DNA of 64,000 bases from Mycolicibacterium sp. CBMA 234 (lineage in GTDB: Bacteria; Actinomycetota; Actinomycetes; Mycobacteriales; Mycobacteriaceae): the NCBI RefSeq assembly GCF_009729415.1, contig NZ_MPKW01000020.1, positions 62,001-126,000 of the forward strand. The letters are read 5' to 3'. Numbering within the stretch: the first letter of the stretch is position 1; every line of letters starts with the position of its first letter. Position numbers and translations under genes: made by a program. Shown one piece after another: positions 60,377-64,000 of this stretch. Under the pieces are notes generated by a model. That model saw only the letters and a program-made list of their open reading frames with translations, had not been told where the DNA came from and did no database searches.

Positions 60377-60710
60377 GGTCAACGTTGCTCTCTTGGTCGG
60401 TGGTCACCGTGGCGAGACGGGTGAGGCTGATCGCAATATTCAGGGATGGGGCGCTGAGCTTCGGCGTCACACAACGTCGAGGACGCGATTGTCACCGCCG
60501 GAAACGGAATACTCCGCCGGGAACGGTTGGCGTACAGGCGGTTCTATGCGCTCGGCGGCTTCGCCGGCGCTGGCGCATGCGGCGCTACGGCGGGGGCGGG
60601 ATGGCCCGGCAGTCGTGACGGAGCGCGCCGGGCGTGCTCCGTGAATAATATGATTGGTCATCTCAAAACACACGATAGCGGCCGATGTCGACTTTGTGAA
60701 GACCGAGTTT

Positions 60711-60720
60711 AACGACCGTT
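60711..60720. promoter_or_regulatory. Near-match B-type operator (AACGACCGTT)
   Basis: One mismatch from AACGATCGTT, with TT before and CA after as in other copies. It lies midway between the divergent operons. Confidence 0.35.
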
Positions 60721-61003
60721 CACACTGCGGTGAAAATCCGGGGAGGGGCGTCCGGATTCTGTCGGAGCGGTAGGTCGGGGCGGCGTCCAATCGGTGAGCG
60801 AAGGGGCCGCGATCGAGGGGAGGTCCCCGTGCACGATCATCGGAAATTTAACGAGCTCTATCGGTTGAGTCGGTGGTCGACGACGCCCTGTCGGCTCGGC
60901 TGCCCGTCCTCGGTGAATCGGCAGATTGCTTGTGGCAAGTGGGGATAACTTCGACGCAGCGCGGCTAAGCGACCGACTGGAAGACGTACTTGGCGATGAG
61001 GTT

Positions 61004-61013
61004 AACGATCGTT
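61004..61013. promoter_or_regulatory. Palindromic operator, site B4 (AACGATCGTT)
   Basis: Perfect, flanked by GGTT and TATC, 48 bases before the GTG start of carotenoid oxygenase copy 2. Its position argues against a longer reading frame that would begin at 60926. Confidence 0.65.
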
Positions 61014-61060
61014 TATCGTCTCACTGGACGCAACCATTCACCGATGATTGGAGACTGCTG

Positions 61061-62554
61061 GTGGGATATCCTCTACCGCAAGAGGTCGCCCTCAAGGGTC
61101 CCTTCGCGCCCATGCGATTCGAAGCGACCGTCGAGGAATGCATCGTCAGCCAGGGAGAGATACCCCGCGAACTCTCTGGCGGTTACTACCGGTGCGGCCC
61201 CACCTGGAAACGCCCCACCCAACAAGGCACCAATCCATTGGTGAGCATGGACGGCATGGTTCAGGCCATCGTGTTCGACAATGGCCGAGCCGATTTCCGC
61301 AACCGCTGGGTGCGCACGCCGAAGTACCTGCTGGAGGAGAAGCACCGCCAGGGCATGTTCTCCTGGACCGACGGCGACTTTCATGACTGGCGCGACTTCG
61401 CTTATGGGGATGTGCAGCGCGATGGGTTCAATCGCCATACCCCGCAAGGGACGAGCAACATCAACGTCTTCCCGTTTGCGGGACAGATGGTGGTGTCGGG
61501 GGAGCAGGGGGCGCCACCGATCGCCTTGCACCCGGTCACCCTGGAGACCACTGGGGTAGTCGACTGGTCGCCGCAGCTCTCTCCCGGCATCCACAGTCCG
61601 GTGACCTACGGCGACAACGCATTTAGCGCTCACCCCAAGTGGGACCACGACACCGGCATCCTCTACGGCTGGACTTACCGCGACGTCGCACCCTTCGTCA
61701 CGCTGCACATCGTTCATCCCGACGGGCTTGTCGAGTCTCGAGACCTGTGGGACGCTCCCTACAACACGGTGGCCCACGATATCTGGCTGACACCGGAGTG
61801 GATGGTCATGCCGTTCCAGCCGTTCATTTTGGGCAAGGAACGTATTCTGCGTGGACTCGGCGTGTGGGGCTGGGACCCGGAACTTCCCATCGTCCTGGCA
61901 TTGATTCCACGTCACGACATCAACGGTGAGATTCGTTGGATCAAGACCGATCTGCCGGCGCAGTACGTGATGCACACGATGTCGGCCAACGTGATCGACG
62001 GCAAGCTGCTGCTGGACGGGCCCATTTTCAACCGTCCGCCGTTCCCTTTCGAACATGATTTCGCCGAGGGCGATGACGTGGCGCTGTTCTTCTCCATCGC
62101 ATCCAGCACGCTGGGGCGCTGGACAGTCGATCTGGCGACCGGCGCTACCAGTAGCGAACAGTTGTCGGACCGTCCGAGCGAATTGCCGAAGGTCGATGAG
62201 CGGTTTTACGGCAAGGGATACCGCTGGGGATTCTCAGTCGGTGGTGTGGTCAAACGCAACGGTATGTCGATGAACAGTCTCGTCGTAACCGATGTGCACA
62301 CGATGTCTGAGCAGGTGTATCAAATCCGGGCCGGTGAGCCGGCCGCGGTGCTCGAGTCCAGCTTCGCGCCGAGGTCCGTTGATGCGCCCGAGGGTGATGG
62401 TTACATCATCGTGCCAGTGTCGTGGTGGGCGGAGAAGCGCGGTGAATACCTGATTTTCGACACGGACGACATCACCAAGGGGCCAGTCTGCACCATCGAG
62501 CTGCCCTTCGCGTTGGGCTGGACACCCCACGGACACTGGATGGACTTCCGCTAG
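61061..62554 (+). CDS. Carotenoid-oxygenase-family dioxygenase (copy 2)
   Basis: A 497-residue protein nearly collinear with copy 1 (4466-5959). Likely Fe(II) ligands are at the same positions: His191 (AHPKWDH), His239 (VAHDIW), His305 (YVMHTM) and His490 or His492 (TPHGHW). The GTG at 61061 is chosen because it aligns with the ATG of copy 1, has GGAGA six bases upstream and leaves the B-type operator outside the gene. Differences between the copies are spread over the protein, so they may prefer different substrates. Followed after 159 bases by a TetR. Confidence 0.93.
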   Translation: MGYPLPQEVALKGPFAPMRFEATVEECIVSQGEIPRELSGGYYRCGPTWKRPTQQGTNPLVSMDGMVQAIVFDNGRADFRNRWVRTPKYLLEEKHRQGMFSWTDGDFHDWRDFAYGDVQRDGFNRHTPQGTSNINVFPFAGQMVVSGEQGAPPIALHPVTLETTGVVDWSPQLSPGIHSPVTYGDNAFSAHPKWDHDTGILYGWTYRDVAPFVTLHIVHPDGLVESRDLWDAPYNTVAHDIWLTPEWMVMPFQPFILGKERILRGLGVWGWDPELPIVLALIPRHDINGEIRWIKTDLPAQYVMHTMSANVIDGKLLLDGPIFNRPPFPFEHDFAEGDDVALFFSIASSTLGRWTVDLATGATSSEQLSDRPSELPKVDERFYGKGYRWGFSVGGVVKRNGMSMNSLVVTDVHTMSEQVYQIRAGEPAAVLESSFAPRSVDAPEGDGYIIVPVSWWAEKRGEYLIFDTDDITKGPVCTIELPFALGWTPHGHWMDFR

Positions 62555-62713
62555 AGCAACGACCGAGGCCACGTGTTCGGTCCAATGGCTGTCGGGCAAG
62601 TCCTTCTTCCGTTGACGCTAACCGTCGTTCGAACAGCACATGAGATGAGCAGTGATATTCGTGATATTCATAGGGTTAACCGTGTCCGCATCGTGCTGCA
62701 GTACCGTTAACGA

Positions 62714-63316
62714 ATGACGACCGCCCGCAACGACCGTGCCGAGACGATCTTGCGCACCGCGCTGGCCCTCTTTCACGAGCGTGGCTTCGCCGGCGTCGGG
62801 GTCGACCTCATCGGGGAACGCGCAGGGGTCTCGGGCCCCGCGATCTATCGCTACTTCAGCGGCAAAGACGAAATTCTGATGACCTTGCTGGACGAAGCGA
62901 TCGATGGCGTCCTGATGTCGGTGGGCGGCTCTTATCCCGATCCACACGAGGAGCTCGAGCACCTGATCCGCGGCCACGCGCGCCGGGCGATTGAGGACCG
63001 CGAGCTCATGAGTGTCTGGACCAAGGAACGGAACTCGATACCGAAAAAGTACCGGGCCCGGTTGAATTCGCGCATCGCCCGCTATATCGACCGCTGGGTG
63101 AACTGCCTGTCGGAGTGCTATCCCGGTAACTCTGACGAGGTGTACGTGGCCGCCGTGCACGCCACGCACGGACTGATCGATTCAACGTCGTTCTGGCCGT
63201 CGAAATCCCTGAAGGTGAGTGGCCTTGAGGACATGCTCTGTGGCATGGCCTGGTCGAGTTTGCGGTGGCTGGGTGACACCTCCAACGTATTTCCAGCCAG
63301 AGACGTCCTCGCCTGA
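62714..63316 (+). CDS. TetR-family regulator of the carotenoid-oxygenase module (copy 2)
   Basis: A 200-residue regulator similar to the one at 5979, with GVGVDLIGERAGVSGPAIYRYFSGKDEIL and a VWTKERNSIPKKYR stretch in the ligand domain. The region before its ATG has CGTTAACG (62705-62712) and AACCGTCGTT (62620-62629), degenerate versions of the B-type site, suggesting autoregulation. It probably controls the carotenoid oxygenase before it and the desaturase after it. Confidence 0.91.
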   Translation: MTTARNDRAETILRTALALFHERGFAGVGVDLIGERAGVSGPAIYRYFSGKDEILMTLLDEAIDGVLMSVGGSYPDPHEELEHLIRGHARRAIEDRELMSVWTKERNSIPKKYRARLNSRIARYIDRWVNCLSECYPGNSDEVYVAAVHATHGLIDSTSFWPSKSLKVSGLEDMLCGMAWSSLRWLGDTSNVFPARDVLA

Positions 63317-63545
63317 GGCTGCCCAAATTCGCCGCGTCCCTCGGCCTCCTGTACCCGACCTATGAAGGACGGCTGGGCGGTACGTATGCGCCCCGCGGTA
63401 GGCCTGCCTGCTAGTCCTTGACCGAGCGCGGCCCATCGTGGCCAGGGTGCGGAGTCGCATTCTTTGGCCTGCTCCTGCCATCGCGCGGTCTGATTGGTGG
63501 CAATCGTCAAGCGTCTTGCCCGAGGGTTGGCAATTGGTACTTGTT

Positions 63546-63555
63546 AACGATCGTT
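63546..63555. promoter_or_regulatory. Palindromic operator, site B5 (AACGATCGTT)
   Basis: Perfect, extended to TTAACGATCGTTA with one offset base. It is 238 bases upstream of the desaturase GTG. Confidence 0.65.
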
Positions 63556-63629
63556 ATTACTGAGACACTATGTGTCGGTATCTGTAGCATCGAAACAGCT
63601 TTCGATGAGATGAAGACCTCATTCAAGTA

Positions 63630-63639
63630 AACGATCGTT
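63630..63639. promoter_or_regulatory. Palindromic operator, site B6 (AACGATCGTT)
   Basis: Second perfect copy, 84 bases after B5 and 154 bases before the desaturase start. The 84-base centre-to-centre spacing is near eight helical turns, which would permit looping. Confidence 0.65.
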
Positions 63640-63793
63640 GTCGTGTCGACGGCATTGTGCGTGGTAGCTGCCTCTGCTTCAGCTTCGACGGTCGGCCTGG
63701 GACTCGCTGGTCGCCAGGCGCAGGGGCTCGCAATGCACCGGAGCGCGGTCAGCAGATCGCACCCAGCCACATCCAAGAGCGAGGAGCGCAGAC

Positions 63794-64000
63794 GTGGATC
63801 GTACGGCCATTGTCGTCGGCGGAGGCCTATCTGGGCTAGCCGCCGGCTACCGACTGAAAAAGGCCGGGCAGAACGTTGTGGTGCTCGAACAATCAAGCTT
63901 GCCAGGTGGCCTCGCGCGCACCGAAAGTCACGGGCGTTACCTCGTCGACACGGGCCCGGACCTCATCAATGCGACGTTCGTGAACTACCTGGAACTCGCC
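63794..64000 (+). CDS. FAD-dependent desaturase-like oxidoreductase, N-terminus (cut by window edge)
   Basis: Only 69 residues are visible. They show the FAD-binding motif AIVVGGGLSGLAAGYRL, the acidic VLEQ contact and PGGLARTE, typical of phytoene-desaturase-like flavoproteins. The GTG start at 63794 has GAGGAG seven bases upstream. Two perfect B-type operators precede it. It is probably the functional counterpart of the gene at 23757. The C-terminus and exact subgroup cannot be judged. Confidence 0.85.
   Translation, partial: MDRTAIVVGGGLSGLAAGYRLKKAGQNVVVLEQSSLPGGLARTESHGRYLVDTGPDLINATFVNYLELA

Larger units (their letters stand above)
60377..61060. other. Divergent intergenic region before carotenoid oxygenase copy 2
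   Basis: About 680 bases without a supported gene; frames of 60-110 codons on both strands have no homology and poor starts. It contains ATGATTGGTCAT (a palindrome) and a CTCAAA half site near 60648-60668, a near-match B site at 60711 and the perfect B site at 61004. Confidence 0.55.
63317..63793. other. Intergenic region upstream of the second desaturase
   Basis: About 480 bases with no supported gene. It holds two perfect B-type palindromes (63546 and 63630) and GACAC-TAT-GTGTC at 63564-63576 between them, which together look like a controlled promoter for the desaturase. Confidence 0.6.

Noticed and set aside
60730..60948. Possible 72-codon gene before carotenoid oxygenase copy 2
   Set aside because: No recognisable motif, and it lies in a region dominated by operator-like sites.
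1..64000. Insertion sequences, prophage, CRISPR arrays, tRNA or rRNA genes
   Set aside because: No transposase or integrase frame, no regular repeat-spacer pattern and no tRNA-like cloverleaf with conserved arms was noticed by eye; a tool-based scan could still find a tRNA.

Overview
The window is high-GC actinobacterial DNA, most likely from a Mycobacteriaceae species (Mycobacterium/Mycolicibacterium type). The reasons are a mycofactocin precursor peptide gene next to an MftD-type flavoprotein gene, a P450 paired with a short CxxHxxC ferredoxin, an F420-type LLM oxidoreductase, many FadE/FadD/EchA-type genes and ten TetR-family regulators. I saw no rRNA, tRNA, CRISPR array, transposase or phage gene. 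The window starts inside an acyl-CoA synthetase gene and ends inside a flavin desaturase-like gene.

Layout. 1-3753 (minus): P450, ferredoxin, aldehyde dehydrogenase and acyl-CoA synthetase, an oxidation-to-CoA-ester operon. 4466-6545 (plus): carotenoid-oxygenase-family enzyme with its TetR. 6542-13142: hydrolase, thioesterase, two TetRs, a NorQ/NorD-type AAA+/VWA pair and an AveC-like membrane protein. 13421-20519: small ORF, mftD and mftA, NTF2-like protein, TetR, then acyl-CoA dehydrogenase, enoyl-CoA hydratase, acyl-CoA synthetase and TetR. 20666-25109: exported protein, two polytopic membrane proteins (one AveC-like), a small membrane protein and an FAD desaturase-like enzyme. 25386-31415: a six-gene beta-oxidation operon. 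31633-34204: lipoprotein phosphatase, then an operon of a subunit-IV-like protein, a subunit-III-like protein and a ~250-residue membrane protein. 34341-43677: two TetRs, AveC-like protein, membrane proteins, two kinase-fold proteins, an AttH/CrtC-like protein and a DapB-like reductase. 43933-47201: TetR and a second subunit IV/III plus membrane-protein operon. 47715-50319: SCP2 protein, second P450 and another ~250-residue membrane protein. 50422-60376: second aldehyde dehydrogenase/acyl-CoA synthetase cassette, TetR, LLM enzyme, acyl-CoA dehydrogenases, thioesterase and PaaG-like protein. 61061-64000: second carotenoid-oxygenase/TetR module and a second desaturase.

How it may work together (inference). 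Nearly every enzyme class occurs twice or more, and many operons share an inverted-repeat site, TTTGAG-N9-CTCAAA. This suggests one co-regulated catabolic or lipid-remodelling system. Membrane-embedded steps (AveC-like proteins, subunit III/IV-like proteins, the ~250-residue family, NorQ/NorD) would be combined with P450, aldehyde dehydrogenase and CoA-ligase steps and beta-oxidation. A second palindrome, AACGWWCGTT, lies at both carotenoid-oxygenase genes and both desaturases and marks a sub-regulon. The carotenoid-oxygenase, desaturase and AttH/CrtC-like genes hint at an isoprenoid or polyene substrate, but the sequence alone does not identify it.
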